DNA from: Lacticaseibacillus mingshuiensis | GTDB taxonomy: Bacteria; Bacillota; Bacilli; Lactobacillales; Lactobacillaceae | NCBI RefSeq assembly: GCF_016861785.1 | Contig: NZ_BOLS01000023.1 | Span: forward strand, 1 to 33,348 | Length of the DNA: 33,348 bases | Reading direction: 5' to 3' | Part shown: positions 33,208 to 33,348 of the stretch, in pieces | Numbering within the stretch: position 1 is the stretch's first letter | How the letters are laid out: every line of letters begins with the position of its first letter | Translations under genes and position numbers: made by a program | The notes under the pieces: model-generated | What the model saw: the letters and a program-made list of their open reading frames with translations, nothing else | Told to the model about the DNA's origin: nothing | Databases searched by the model: none

Positions 33208-33348
33208 TTGACAAATATCCTTGACGTAGAAGGGGGGAGTTGGTACTATATTTAAGTTGTCTTTTGGACAAGTCGTCCTTTGAAAACTGAACAAAGTTTC
33301 GTAAATGTGTAGGTGATTCGGCCTTAATTGGTCGGAGAATTAAACATG
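33208..33348 (+). promoter_or_regulatory. Ribosomal RNA operon promoter and leader
   Basis: TTGACG (33221-33226) and TACTAT (33244-33249), 17 bases apart, form a good promoter; a second TTGACA lies at 33208-33213. Downstream, CTTTGAAAACTGAACAAAG (about 33280-33298) is the conserved leader element found before 16S and 23S genes of lactobacilli. The window ends in AATTAAACATG, which matches the bases that usually precede or begin 16S rRNA (ACATGAGAGTTTGATC). The 16S gene itself therefore lies just outside. Confidence 0.82.

Noticed and set aside
1-33348. CRISPR arrays, tRNA genes, insertion sequences and phage genes
   Set aside because: No regularly spaced repeats, no tRNA-like cloverleaf and no transposase or phage protein recognised on either strand.

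Overview
The window looks like chromosomal DNA of a fairly GC-rich member of the Lactobacillaceae, of the Lacticaseibacillus/Schleiferilactobacillus kind (genus is inference). Supporting signs are Gram-positive ribosome-binding sites, a class II galT in a gal operon, an alsS-alsD diacetyl/acetoin pair, a serine T-box in front of serS, an Flp-type Crp/Fnr regulator with the two-cysteine spacing of the L. casei protein, Mga/AtxA-like regulators, and a lactobacillar rRNA leader at the right edge. The last bases resemble the start of 16S rRNA, so the right edge may be an assembly contig end.

Layout. 1-2048: a truncated aldo/keto reductase divergent from a TetR regulator, with two TTACA/TGTAA inverted repeats between them, then a small serine-recombinase-like protein that lacks the catalytic serine. 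2051-2420: a perfect palindrome overlapping a strong promoter, followed by about 330 bases that fold into seven or more hairpins closed by a long-range stem and end in a terminator. This is an unidentified structured RNA and my main candidate for something undescribed. 2478-2665: copy A of a dispersed structured repeat (copy B is at 17722-17904, opposite strand). 2741-4519: a GNAT acetyltransferase and a diacylglycerol-kinase-family gene interrupted by an amber codon.

4630-10009 (minus): a complete 2-aminoethylphosphonate uptake and breakdown operon, phnD-phnC-phnE-phnE-phnX-phnW, in which phnC carries a one-base frameshift at an A6 run. 10257-11511 (minus): a split ThrE-type exporter. 11634-16282 (minus): a Leloir operon galR-galK-galE-galT with two candidate operators. 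16487-17704: a small membrane protein and a secreted Thr/Ala-rich protein. 17954-21275 (minus): an alpha/beta hydrolase and a GH31 glycosidase. 21362-23950 (plus): an RluA-type pseudouridine synthase, a tandem pair of structured non-coding units, a short zinc-independent L33 gene, a RimJ/RimL-like acetyltransferase and an unknown protein. 24151-26556: alsS-alsD. 26645-31552: an unknown winged-helix-like protein, two divergent Mga-like regulators (the minus-strand one frameshifted) and flp. 31557-33131: T-box and serS. 33208-33348: rRNA promoter and leader.

Three genes (lipid kinase, phnC, minus-strand Mga-like) each carry a single-base lesion with an otherwise intact full-length frame. This may be real gene decay or sequence error; raw reads would decide.
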